DNA of 64,000 bases, from contig OY761989.1 in assembly GCA_963665165.1 (NCBI GenBank), positions 744,001 to 808,000 of the forward strand, read 5' to 3'. The notes beneath the pieces are model-generated. The model made no database searches and was not told the DNA's origin. It was given only the letters and a program-made list of their open reading frames with translations. Source of the DNA: G963663315 sp963665165. Its GTDB lineage: Bacteria; Pseudomonadota; Gammaproteobacteria; Arenicellales; Poriferihabitantaceae. Below, piece by piece: positions 42,976 to 51,192 of the stretch (position 1 is the first letter of the stretch; each line of letters opens with the position of its first letter). Position numbers and translations under genes: made by a program.

Positions 42976-44055
42976 CTACAGTGTCTCTATGCCTGCATCC
43001 AGTAACATTTCTGCAAATTCCGGCCCGTTGATGAGTCTGATATTTTTGCTTTTTGCGCCTTCTTCGCATTCTTTAGTAAATTTTTCCGCGGATGAAATAA
43101 CCCAGGGGATCCGGGTATAGCCATCGTCTCCAACCATTTCTCCCTGGGTACGGGTGTAGCTTTCAATTTGTTGCTTGGCCCAATCATCTGTTTTAGAGTC
43201 TATCTTATGGCGCTTGGCCTGAACGTAAATTATCACTCTCAACGCCTCGAATGTGGCAATGACATCCGCATCTCCTTCTATACCCGGCCTGTTCTTCTTG
43301 GAAGGAGTTTCTACGCTGGCGCCTAAACGATGTAAGTAGTCGCAAATCAACTTCTCGAATTTAGTGTGTTCAATATACTTTTCGATAATATCAAGGACAT
43401 CCCCGGCACATCTTTTCATTACCTGACTGCGCAGGTTAATCACCTGTTTATTCCCGCACCTGATGATAGCGTTTTCGATGCTTTCAGAAAGATCCGTGAC
43501 ATCAAGAGTCGTTTGTTGTGGCCTCATCAAACGTCTTGACAGAGGCGCATCCGCATAATCAGTGCGGCTTATATCGCTCATGACCAGATTGACTTCTCGA
43601 AAAAATCCCAGGTCAATGACATCTCCGGTTCCACGGTTATGAAGTTTCCCTCCCGACACTACGGCTTCGTCACTGCGCCGATTCTTGAGAGCAGAGGGCG
43701 GTAAATCCAAATTTCCCAAATCTTCCGGTACAAGGCAGTCATCAGACTTCACTTCGTACACATGAAATGTCCCCATGTCAGGAACAGGAACTATGACCTT
43801 GTCGTCTTTCTTCATTTGCAGAAAACGCTGCAAACTGCCCGCGCTCTGTCCGGTAGATCTCGGGTTCCAACCGCATGCCTCACCGTATGCCTTAATTTCG
43901 TCATAGACTCCATTCCAGTCTACGGCCTGATGCCGGGTTATGAAGTCTGTCGTGGCGAAATCAGACCATCCGATGGATAGCAGATTCCCATGCTCCAGTA
44001 GTGGATGGGACCACTCACTGTGCGATTCCGATATCATGTGCCGGTAATAGTTCAT
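42976..44055 (-). CDS. Mrr-like restriction endonuclease-fold protein
   Basis: 359 residues from ATG 44055 (MNYYRHMISESHSEW). The frame extends back to 44412, but that part is low-complexity and overlaps a neighbouring gene. The C-terminal ~120 residues are an Mrr_cat-type nuclease: FEKLICDYLHRLGASVETP, GIEGDADVIATFEALRVIIY and VQAKRHK, giving D...QxK. The N-terminal ~150 residues (LLEHGNLLSIGWSDFATTDF, DDKVIVPVPDMGTFHVYEV) resemble the sensor part seen in some single-gene restriction systems. Mrr proteins cut foreign or modified DNA. No methylase is adjacent. It sits tail-to-tail with the PIN gene. Confidence 0.78.
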   Translation of the reverse strand: MNYYRHMISESHSEWSHPLLEHGNLLSIGWSDFATTDFITRHQAVDWNGVYDEIKAYGEACGWNPRSTGQSAGSLQRFLQMKKDDKVIVPVPDMGTFHVYEVKSDDCLVPEDLGNLDLPPSALKNRRSDEAVVSGGKLHNRGTGDVIDLGFFREVNLVMSDISRTDYADAPLSRRLMRPQQTTLDVTDLSESIENAIIRCGNKQVINLRSQVMKRCAGDVLDIIEKYIEHTKFEKLICDYLHRLGASVETPSKKNRPGIEGDADVIATFEALRVIIYVQAKRHKIDSKTDDWAKQQIESYTRTQGEMVGDDGYTRIPWVISSAEKFTKECEEGAKSKNIRLINGPEFAEMLLDAGIETL

Positions 44056-44114
44056 GTGATGAATCCAGAATAAATGGTCGGGTGACCATTTCGGGAATGA
44101 TGTTCGACTTTTGA

Positions 44115-44152
44115 TTCTACCAAATAAATCGGGTTCTACCAAATAAATCGGG
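44115..44152. repeat. two perfect 19-bp tandem units
   Basis: TTCTACCAAATAAATCGGG occurs at 44115-44133 and again at 44134-44152, directly abutting. It lies 60-100 bp upstream of the Mrr-like gene start, where it could be a regulatory iteron or slippage product. Confidence 0.85.
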
Positions 44153-44181
44153 TAGATTTTGGGGCGCGGGAAGACGGTTGC

Positions 44182-44203
44182 GGGCCGGCACGGTGACCGG
44201 CCC
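44182..44203. repeat. GC-rich hairpin repeat, copy 2
   Basis: GGGCCGG (44182-44188) pairs with CCGGCCC (44197-44203) around CACGGTGA. GCGGGCCGGCA-GGTG-CCGGCCCCT is shared with the element at 41145. Together they bracket the XRE/PIN/Mrr genes, like REP-type elements found between genes. Confidence 0.7.
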
Positions 44204-44227
44204 CTACGATGGCGGGTTGGCGCGGAT

Positions 44228-45787
44228 TCAGCCGTTCCCGGCGCCGACTTCGTGTTCCTGGAATATCGTGGGTAGTTCCTGCAATGCGATCTTGCCGAGC
44301 GGGGTACGGGGGAGTTCATCGACGACGGCGACTCGCGTGATCCGGTTGTGGCTGGATACCAGTGCGTTGTATTCCCTGAGCGCCTCGCGGGCGTCGGCGG
44401 CCGGGTTGTCACCGTTCATCGCGAGTACGCAGACCGGTTTCATGTCCACTTCGAACACACCGGCTTCCTTGATTACGGGATTCCGTTCCAGCAGAGTCTC
44501 CAACTCTTCCGGATAGACGTTCTTGCCGGCCTCGGTCACGATCAAGCGTTTCGAACGGCCGGTCAGGGTGATCCGTCCCTGGTCGTCGATATGGCCGATA
44601 TCGCCGGTCTTGAACCAACCATCTTCGAGAACCTGCGCGGTTTGCGCGGCATCCTCGTAGCCCAGCATGACGTTGGGGCCCTTGATCCAGATTTCTCCCT
44701 GACCGCTTTCGTCGGGATCGTTGACTCGCGCCTGGACATGTTCCACGGGTTTGCCGACGCTCTCCGGGGCATCGTCGAAGTTCTCCTGGATGCAGGCGAG
44801 GGGCGCGGTTTCCGTGAGGCCGTAACCCTGGCGCAACGGAAAACCGAGTTCATGGTAGTAGCGCGTAATCCGCTCGTCCAGGTGGGAACCTCCGCTGACC
44901 CAGACCTTGATCCGCCCCCCCAGTTGTTTGCGAAGGGGCGCGTTGAGGTATTGCCTGAGTCCCAGGGGGGCGGCCTTGAGTATCCGGCGGTAGAAGGCCA
45001 GGCCTTTCCCGCCTTCCGAAAACTTCTTTTCCAGGCCCTGCATCACGTTCCGGAACAATCGCGGGACGGCGATGACCACGGTGACCTTTTCCTCTTTCAG
45101 GGTCGCGACGATTTCCGTGGCGGCCAAGACCTTTGGCGTGACCAATGTGGAGCTGGCGTAGTAGGGGAGGTTGACATTGGCGGTAATGCCCATGGCATGG
45201 GAAAACGGCAGCAGGGAGATGAATCGGTCATCGGGAGTGAACGTTTCGATCTTTACCGCGGCCAGTACGTTGGCAGCCAGATTGCCATGGGAAAGACGCA
45301 CCACCTTGGGCTGGCCGGTGCTTCCGGAAGTATAGATTCGGGCCGCTACCGCATGCGGGTCGTCCGCTGGCTCTATCGTGTTTTCGGCGGCAGCCGCCTC
45401 CGCGTCCCGGTCCAGGGTGATTTCGATCCGGGGTTCGTGGACCAGGCTGGAATCGTGCACCAGCATGATATCCGGCTTGATCGCCCGGATCTGGGCGGTG
45501 ATCTCGTGGTCGCTGTTACCGATATGAATCGGAGCGATCATGCAGCCCACACGCCATGCGGCCAGGGCGGCCACGGTCCATTCCGGGCCATTGGGGGCCG
45601 TGATGCCTACCGTGGCGCCCGGTCCGATCCCGGACTTCCGCAGTTTCTGTGCGGTGGTCAGGGCCGCCTGGTGGATCTGGTGGTATTGCACCTCTCTGCG
45701 GCCTTTGTGGTGACGGCATATCCAGGCTGTATGGTCCCCGTGCCGCAACAGGGACGGTTCCAACAGTTTCCAGAGATTGCTGGCCAT
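44228..45787 (-). CDS. AMP-dependent acyl-CoA synthetase/ligase
   Basis: 519 residues. ANL-superfamily motifs in order: P-loop YTSGSTGQPKVVRL, LPFSHAMGI, GYGLTETAPLACIQE, the hinge WFKTGDIGHIDDQGRITLTG, and the C-terminal catalytic Lys region LPRTPLGKIALQEL. It activates a carboxylic acid as acyl-adenylate and then CoA thioester. The pattern fits medium/long-chain or general fatty-acyl ligases; the acid is unknown. It is divergent from the enolase-superfamily gene, with 170 bp between starts. Confidence 0.88.
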   Translation of the reverse strand: MASNLWKLLEPSLLRHGDHTAWICRHHKGRREVQYHQIHQAALTTAQKLRKSGIGPGATVGITAPNGPEWTVAALAAWRVGCMIAPIHIGNSDHEITAQIRAIKPDIMLVHDSSLVHEPRIEITLDRDAEAAAAENTIEPADDPHAVAARIYTSGSTGQPKVVRLSHGNLAANVLAAVKIETFTPDDRFISLLPFSHAMGITANVNLPYYASSTLVTPKVLAATEIVATLKEEKVTVVIAVPRLFRNVMQGLEKKFSEGGKGLAFYRRILKAAPLGLRQYLNAPLRKQLGGRIKVWVSGGSHLDERITRYYHELGFPLRQGYGLTETAPLACIQENFDDAPESVGKPVEHVQARVNDPDESGQGEIWIKGPNVMLGYEDAAQTAQVLEDGWFKTGDIGHIDDQGRITLTGRSKRLIVTEAGKNVYPEELETLLERNPVIKEAGVFEVDMKPVCVLAMNGDNPAADAREALREYNALVSSHNRITRVAVVDELPRTPLGKIALQELPTIFQEHEVGAGNG

Positions 45788-45957
45788 GGTGGATTCAGGT
45801 GTGTTCGAAGTTGCGAATTTGTTTCATTCTATCGTCCGTTGCGCTGGCCGTCCGGCGGCCGTATGGATTCAATAGTGTCAATGCTATCATACACTGCCTG
45901 ATTGCGGCAGGGTTCAATCCGCAGTTTCCGGACCTGTACAGCGGGAGTGGATAAATC

Positions 45958-47067
45958 GTGAAGATAGACAGAATCGAATCTTTCAGCACGGCTGATGTCG
46001 GCCTGGTCCGGGTAACGACGGATTCAGGCGACCAGGGTTGGGGGCAGGTTTCCACCTACAACGCAGACATCACCGCAACGATCCTGCACCGCCAGGTCGC
46101 TCCCTGGGTACTGGGGCGCGATGTTTCCGACCTGTCCGGGCTGGGTGACCTGTTCGATCTGGTTTTTGAGAAGGAGCACAAGTTTCCCGGTTCATACATG
46201 TGCCGCGCGGTCTGCGGGGTCGATACCGCGTTATGGGACCTGCACGGCAAGGTAGCGGGGAAATCGGTGTGTGAGCTGCTCGGCGGCAGTCCGCGCCCGA
46301 TACGCGTGTATGCTTCCAGCATGAGCCGGGACATCGCGCCGCAGGACGAAGCCGACCGCTTTGATCGTTTGCGCGACAGACACGGGTACGACGCGTTCAA
46401 ATTCAGGGTCGGAGCCGAATGCGGACGCAATCAGGACCAGTGGCCGGGCCGCTCGGAAGATATCGTGGCGGCGGTCCGGAAGACGCTTGGCGATGAGGTG
46501 GACCTGCTGGTTGACGCCAACAGTTGTTACCGGCCCGAAAAGGCGACCGAGCTGGGCCGGGTGCTGGAAGACCACGGCATCTGCCACTTCGAAGAACCCT
46601 GCCCCTACTGGGAATACGAATGGACCAGACAGGTTACCGATGCATTGTCGATTGACGTTACAGGAGGTGAGCAGGACAATAATCTGGCGTTATGGAAATA
46701 CATGATCGATAACAATACGGTCAATGTCTATCAGCCGGATATCTGTTATATGGGCGGTATTGAGCGGACCCTGCGGGTAGTCGAAATGGCGGCGGACGCG
46801 GGGAAAATCATTACTCCCCATGCGGCCAATCTCTCGCTGGTGACGATATTCACGCTGCATCTGATGGGGGCAATCGAAAACGCGGGACCCTACGTCGAGT
46901 TTTCGATTGAGGGAGCTGATTATTATCCCTGGCAATACGGGGTCTATGAGGATTTTCCGGTGGCCAGGGACGGCAAGGTGCAAATCCCGGAAAGCCCCGG
47001 CTGGGGCATCAGGATTTCCCCGTCCTGGCTGGAGAAATCAACCCGGCAGGTCAGTGAGGCGCCGTGA
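45958..47067 (+). CDS. enolase superfamily (mandelate racemase/muconate lactonizing type) enzyme
   Basis: 369 residues from GTG 45958. The N-terminal capping domain ends with VCGVDTALWDLHGKVAGKSV. The barrel carries KFRVG in the position of the KxK base strand, metal ligands in LLVDANSCY, CHFEEPCPYW and TGGEQDNN, and the His of ITPHAANLS opposite. Such enzymes abstract a proton alpha to a carboxylate and mostly dehydrate or epimerise sugar acids or amino-acid derivatives. KFR instead of KxK suggests a modified mechanism. The substrate is not predictable. It precedes a binding-protein gene by 172 bp. Confidence 0.87.
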   Translation: MKIDRIESFSTADVGLVRVTTDSGDQGWGQVSTYNADITATILHRQVAPWVLGRDVSDLSGLGDLFDLVFEKEHKFPGSYMCRAVCGVDTALWDLHGKVAGKSVCELLGGSPRPIRVYASSMSRDIAPQDEADRFDRLRDRHGYDAFKFRVGAECGRNQDQWPGRSEDIVAAVRKTLGDEVDLLVDANSCYRPEKATELGRVLEDHGICHFEEPCPYWEYEWTRQVTDALSIDVTGGEQDNNLALWKYMIDNNTVNVYQPDICYMGGIERTLRVVEMAADAGKIITPHAANLSLVTIFTLHLMGAIENAGPYVEFSIEGADYYPWQYGVYEDFPVARDGKVQIPESPGWGIRISPSWLEKSTRQVSEAP

Positions 47068-47239
47068 ACGCACAATTGTAAAAAATCAATGTTTTTAATA
47101 CAGAAAGTTTGCCAAAGCCGAGCCATGTAAAATATAATGGCAGGGATTTTGTGAAATTGCCTGATTGGGTATCATCGCTGGTGACTGTTCCTGCAGACAA
47201 TATTGACAGGCCCGGAAATTTTACTTTAGGAGATAGAGA

Positions 47240-48340
47240 ATGTTGCGAATCGGTTTGAATTTCCTTAAAAAAACAGCTTCATTGTTCGTCCTGGTTCTGT
47301 TTTTTTGCGAGAGCGCGTATGCACATCGGGATTTGACGGTAGTGGACTGGGGCGGGGACCTGGCGCGTGCACACATGCAGGCATGGATTCTGCCCTGGGA
47401 AAAAGAGCACAATAAATCAGCGGAGCTGGTGTATTACGGTGGAGGGATCGGACAAATCCGGGATCAGGTCAATACCACCAACGTGACCTGGGATGTGATC
47501 GATATGGAGTATTCCGATCTCATCCAGGCCTGTGACGAGGGGCTGCTGGAGAAATTCGACCATTCCCTGCTGTCCGGCCCTGACAACGATTTTGTCGAGG
47601 GCGCCCTGGGGAATGAGTGCGGGGTCGGCGTTTACACATGGGCCACAGTTTATGCTTACGACACGGAAGCCTTCACCGACCGCCAGCCGACGAGCATTTC
47701 CGATTTTTTCAATGCCCGGGAATTTCCGGGGAAGAGGGGGTTGCGGAGAGACCCGCGCGGCACCCTGGAATGGGCGCTGATGGCGGCTGGCATTCCCGCC
47801 AGCCAGGTGTATGCTGAATTGGCCACCGAAGAGGGCCTGAATCTGGCCTTCGCTTCGCTTGACCGGCTGAAATCGAATATTGTGTGGTGGAGTTCTGGAG
47901 GCGAACCGGTGCAGTTGCTGAAAGACGATACGGTCACCATGACGGCTGCCTGGAACGGGCGGTTGCACCGGCCGATGATGGAGGACGGCGACCCGATCGA
48001 TATTGTCTGGGATGGCCAGCTTTGGGAAATGGAGTTTCTCGCCATCACGAAAGGCAGTCGCAACCTTGAAAACGCGAAGCAGTTCATTTCGTATGCGACC
48101 AGCGCCGAGGGGATGACTGAAGTGGTCCGGTATATCCCGTATGGTCCGGTCAGAAAGTCGGCTCAGGAAGGCGTTCCTGAAGAGGTCAGGCCATACCTGC
48201 CCGCGGAAAACATGTCTGACACGTCATTACGCTTCGATTCACAATGGTGGGCAGCTAATATCGACCCGATCCGGGAGAGATTCGAGCAGTGGATTGCACC
48301 TTCAAGCCCTGATGTGCAGGAACGCGGCGCACGCTTCTGA
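47240..48340 (+). CDS. orphan polyamine/iron-type (PotD-like) extracellular binding protein
   Basis: 366 residues from ATG 47240 with TTAGGAGA upstream. Signal peptide: KKTASLFVLVLFFCESAYAH. The mature protein opens LTVVDWGGDLARAHMQAWIL and has NTTNVTWDVIDMEYSDLIQA and KFDHSLLSG, the PotD/PotF/SBP_bac family pattern. AWNGRLHRPMMEDGDPIDIV is the second-lobe ligand region. No ABC permease or ATPase gene is nearby; the next gene is a BCCT secondary transporter. It may serve a distant ABC system or act as a sensor or scavenger. Ligand suggestions such as betaines or polyamines are context only. Confidence 0.87.
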   Translation: MLRIGLNFLKKTASLFVLVLFFCESAYAHRDLTVVDWGGDLARAHMQAWILPWEKEHNKSAELVYYGGGIGQIRDQVNTTNVTWDVIDMEYSDLIQACDEGLLEKFDHSLLSGPDNDFVEGALGNECGVGVYTWATVYAYDTEAFTDRQPTSISDFFNAREFPGKRGLRRDPRGTLEWALMAAGIPASQVYAELATEEGLNLAFASLDRLKSNIVWWSSGGEPVQLLKDDTVTMTAAWNGRLHRPMMEDGDPIDIVWDGQLWEMEFLAITKGSRNLENAKQFISYATSAEGMTEVVRYIPYGPVRKSAQEGVPEEVRPYLPAENMSDTSLRFDSQWWAANIDPIRERFEQWIAPSSPDVQERGARF

Positions 48341-48373
48341 CAACCGAATGAACCCTCTTATGGAGTGTAAAGT

Positions 48374-50023
48374 ATGCAACAACCAAAAATAGACAAGGTA
48401 ATATTCTGGACGGCCCTGATCGTTATCGTCGCGCTTGTCACGCCTCTGGTTCTGTTCGAGGAAGGTGCGAAGGGTGTTCTTGGCGTGTTGTTCAATTTTG
48501 CCACCAAGCAGCTTGGCTGGAGTTTCCTGTGGTTTACGATTGGCACATTCTTCATCCTCGCATGGCTTGCCCTGGGACGTTTCGGGAATGTTCGTTTCGG
48601 CGGGCCGGACGCGCGTCCGCAGTTCGCGATGACAAGCTGGGTCGCCATGTTGTTTTGCGCCGGTATTGGCGCAAGCGTCATGTTCTGGGGGGCTATCGAG
48701 TGGGCATACTACTATTCCGGCCCGCCATTCGGTATTGAGCCGAAAACGGCGGAAGCGGCCGAGTGGGCCTCCATGTACGGCCTTTTCCATTGGGGTTTCA
48801 CCGCCTGGGCGGTTTATTGCATCCCGACGCTGCCCCTGGCCTACATGCTATGGAACAAAAAACGGGCGGTACTGCGGTTGTCCGCCGCTTGTGAGCCTGT
48901 AATCGGGAAAAACGCCGCAGCCGGGTGGCCCGGAAAAATTATCGATGTCCTGTTCATGTTCGGCCTGATCGGGGGGATTGGCACCTCAATGGGCCTGGGA
49001 ACGCCGATGTTGTCTGCCGGACTCTCCGAATTACTGGGTGTCGAGCGCAGTTTCTCACTGGATGTGGCCGTGGTAGTGGTATGGGGGATCATCTTTGGCG
49101 CCAGTGTCTATTCGGGTCTGGAAAAGGGCATCAAGGTTTTAAGTGATATCAACCTGTGGCTGATCGTCGTCATTCTCGGGTTTACCTTCCTGTTCGGCCC
49201 GACCGTGTTCATATTGTCCACGTTCACCAACAGCATAGGGCTGTTGATGTCGAACTTCGTTGAAATGAGCTTCTGGACCGATCCAGTGGCTGAGGGCGGG
49301 TTCCCCCAAGGCTGGACGATTTTCTACTGGGCCTGGTGGATTGCCTATGCGCCATTCATGGGGTTGTTTGTCGCGCGTATTTCCTATGGCCGGACCATTC
49401 GACAGTTGATTGTCGCCGAAGTGGTCGGAGGCTCTCTGGGTTGCTGGCTGTTCTTCGCCATACTCGGAAATACCGGGATGTATTTCCAACTGAACGACAT
49501 GGTTCCGATCAGCGATATCCTCAGCAACCAGGATGGCGCCGCGGCGGTCATCGCCACCATTGTCGGAATCGGGCAGAATGCCTCGTTCTTCGGTCTCGGG
49601 ATCGGCTTCGTGGCTCCTCTTCTGCTGGTGGTGTTCATCGTGCTGGCCTTTATATTCGGCGCGACGACCCTGGATTCATCCGCCTTTACCCTGGCCACGG
49701 TCGCTACCGAAGAGCAGGAAGACGCCAATACCGAACCGGCAAGATGGCATCGTCTGTTCTGGGCCTTTATCCTTGCCGCGGTTTCACTGGCGTTGATGTA
49801 TCTCGGTGGCTTGAAACCCCTGCAGACCGCGTCAATCGTGGTCGGTTTGCCACTGATGGTCATTCTGGTTATCATGACCATGTCGTTCTTCCGGTGGTTG
49901 AATGAGGATTACCCGGACCCGAACCAGGTTGATGTGATTGATCTTCAGCCGCAGCATGACCCCGGCGGCGCTGTGGCGGTTTCTCATTCGACAGAGTCCC
50001 AGGAAACCGACAAAACCAGTTAA
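48374..50023 (+). CDS. BCCT family betaine/choline/carnitine-type transporter
   Basis: 549 residues, twelve hydrophobic segments. The defining BCCT motif is present: FYWAWWIAYAPFMGLFVARI followed by SYGRTIRQ. GIGASVMFWGAIEWAYYYSG is the N-terminal helix with the Gly-rich transport-site turn. The C-terminal cytoplasmic tail is polar. BCCT proteins import betaine, choline, carnitine, ectoine or DMSP driven by Na+ or H+. The DMSP-lyase-family cupin gene two genes downstream makes DMSP or a related sulfonium or betaine a candidate. Starts at ATG with TGGAG upstream. Confidence 0.93.
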   Translation: MQQPKIDKVIFWTALIVIVALVTPLVLFEEGAKGVLGVLFNFATKQLGWSFLWFTIGTFFILAWLALGRFGNVRFGGPDARPQFAMTSWVAMLFCAGIGASVMFWGAIEWAYYYSGPPFGIEPKTAEAAEWASMYGLFHWGFTAWAVYCIPTLPLAYMLWNKKRAVLRLSAACEPVIGKNAAAGWPGKIIDVLFMFGLIGGIGTSMGLGTPMLSAGLSELLGVERSFSLDVAVVVVWGIIFGASVYSGLEKGIKVLSDINLWLIVVILGFTFLFGPTVFILSTFTNSIGLLMSNFVEMSFWTDPVAEGGFPQGWTIFYWAWWIAYAPFMGLFVARISYGRTIRQLIVAEVVGGSLGCWLFFAILGNTGMYFQLNDMVPISDILSNQDGAAAVIATIVGIGQNASFFGLGIGFVAPLLLVVFIVLAFIFGATTLDSSAFTLATVATEEQEDANTEPARWHRLFWAFILAAVSLALMYLGGLKPLQTASIVVGLPLMVILVIMTMSFFRWLNEDYPDPNQVDVIDLQPQHDPGGAVAVSHSTESQETDKTS

Positions 50024-50061
50024 ATCCACAGCCAGTTGGATACCAAGTACGGAGAATCATC

Positions 50062-50508
50062 ATGTCACAGAGAATAAGTTCGCCATTCGGCACAATCATT
50101 ATCGATCAGGACGATGTGGGTGGTTTGATCAAAACCCTCGGCAATGACGGCGAAAAGAGGACACGCCGTCATGAGTCGGTTTCCATCACTCCTGACGTTG
50201 ATATTTACGAGGACAATGAAACCTTGAAGTTGTGGATGGATCTGCCCGGAGTCGATCAGGACAGTATTCAGGTCACCGTGTCCGGGAATGCGCTGGCGGT
50301 CAATGCCCGCACTCGAAAATTGAATCTTGAGGGCGGACATTGGGTGCGGCATGAAAGACCGGTCGGGAATTTTGTGCGTCATCTCCGGTTTGGTTCGGAA
50401 ATTGATGGAGGCGGTGTGGTCGCCAACTACTCGGATGGGACCCTGGTATTGACCATTACGAAACCAAAGCAGTCTGAAGCCAGAAACATAGAAGTCAACA
50501 TACAGTAA
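50062..50508 (+). CDS. Hsp20/alpha-crystallin small heat shock protein
   Basis: 148 residues from ATG 50062, Shine-Dalgarno CGGAGA. The alpha-crystallin domain runs ~45-140: TPDVDIYEDNETLKLWMDLP, GVDQDSIQVTVSGNALAVNA and the ANYSDGTLVLTITKP strand equivalent to the conserved A-x-x-x-n-G-v-L motif. It is an ATP-independent holdase for unfolding proteins. It follows the transporter by 38 bp and may be co-transcribed. Confidence 0.93.
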   Translation: MSQRISSPFGTIIIDQDDVGGLIKTLGNDGEKRTRRHESVSITPDVDIYEDNETLKLWMDLPGVDQDSIQVTVSGNALAVNARTRKLNLEGGHWVRHERPVGNFVRHLRFGSEIDGGGVVANYSDGTLVLTITKPKQSEARNIEVNIQ

Positions 50509-50615
50509 AGCAGGATCGGATAGTCCGGCCATACGTAGTTTTTTGCTGCCTTTGAGCGGCAAGGGTTGCGCTCATTACATCGATTCCCCTCAACCAGTCT
50601 GAAGTTACAGACCGG

Positions 50616-51137
50616 GTGTACTCCTTCATGGTGTCCTGCGCCAACGCCATGATGCTTTGTGCCGGGGACGCGGTACAGCGGGATATGGTTGCCCGGTTTT
50701 CCGGACAGGCCGGCCAGAAGCAGTCCCGGTCATTTTCTGCCAATCCATTGCCTGTTCTTCGCAATCTGGATTGGGTCAGGGACATGAAGCTGGCCAGGGA
50801 TTTTCGCCAGTTTGCATCCTGGCTGCCGTGGAGCTTCACGCCCCGTACCGCCGACCAGGGGCGCCATGCGGCGATCCTGTATTTTGACCGGATTTTCGAT
50901 ATGGGAGATCTGGTATCGGGATTGCTGTATGTGGATGCCAACCAGCATTATCCGGAACACAATCACGACGGCCAGGAGATGTACTTCCTGATTTCCGGTA
51001 CTGCCGAATGGCGCTATGGCGGCCACGACGATTACCGGAGATTGCCGGCAGGCAACATCATTTATAACCATCCGTGGGACTGGCACGGAGTCAAGGCGGG
51101 TGATACCCCGTTGTTAGCCCTGTTCCTGCTAGCCTGA
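50616..51137 (+). CDS. cupin of the dimethylsulfoniopropionate (DMSP) lyase family
   Basis: 173 residues from GTG 50616. The frame is open back to 50556, so the N terminus is uncertain. The C-terminal ~90 residues are one cupin: Y112, H115, H117, E121 and Y123 in HYPEHNHDGQEMYFLISGTA, and H157 in WDWHGVK. HxHxxxExY plus the later His is the metal and catalytic set of DddQ/DddL/DddW-type cupins, which release dimethyl sulfide and acrylate from DMSP. The family also includes members of unknown activity, so lyase activity is a hypothesis. No dddA/acuI genes are seen nearby. Confidence 0.72.
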   Translation: MYSFMVSCANAMMLCAGDAVQRDMVARFSGQAGQKQSRSFSANPLPVLRNLDWVRDMKLARDFRQFASWLPWSFTPRTADQGRHAAILYFDRIFDMGDLVSGLLYVDANQHYPEHNHDGQEMYFLISGTAEWRYGGHDDYRRLPAGNIIYNHPWDWHGVKAGDTPLLALFLLA

Positions 51138-51192
51138 TAAAATCACCTGAATTTTTAATTGTGGCCCGGACCGGCCACTTGAGTTGACAGAC

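Noticed and set aside
44056..44412. N-terminal extension of the Mrr-like protein to 44412
   Set aside because: It is Pro/Arg/Ser-rich, crosses the tandem repeat and hairpin, and overlaps the synthetase gene; the ATG at 44055 is more natural.
44348..45901. 517-codon plus-strand frame opposite the acyl-CoA synthetase
   Set aside because: The minus-strand synthetase has all catalytic motifs in order; the plus frame is Gly/Asp-rich shadow sequence.
47203..47230. TTGACA-like box before the PotD-like gene as a promoter
   Set aside because: No good -10 box occurs at 16-18 bp and the start of transcription would fall inside the ribosome site.
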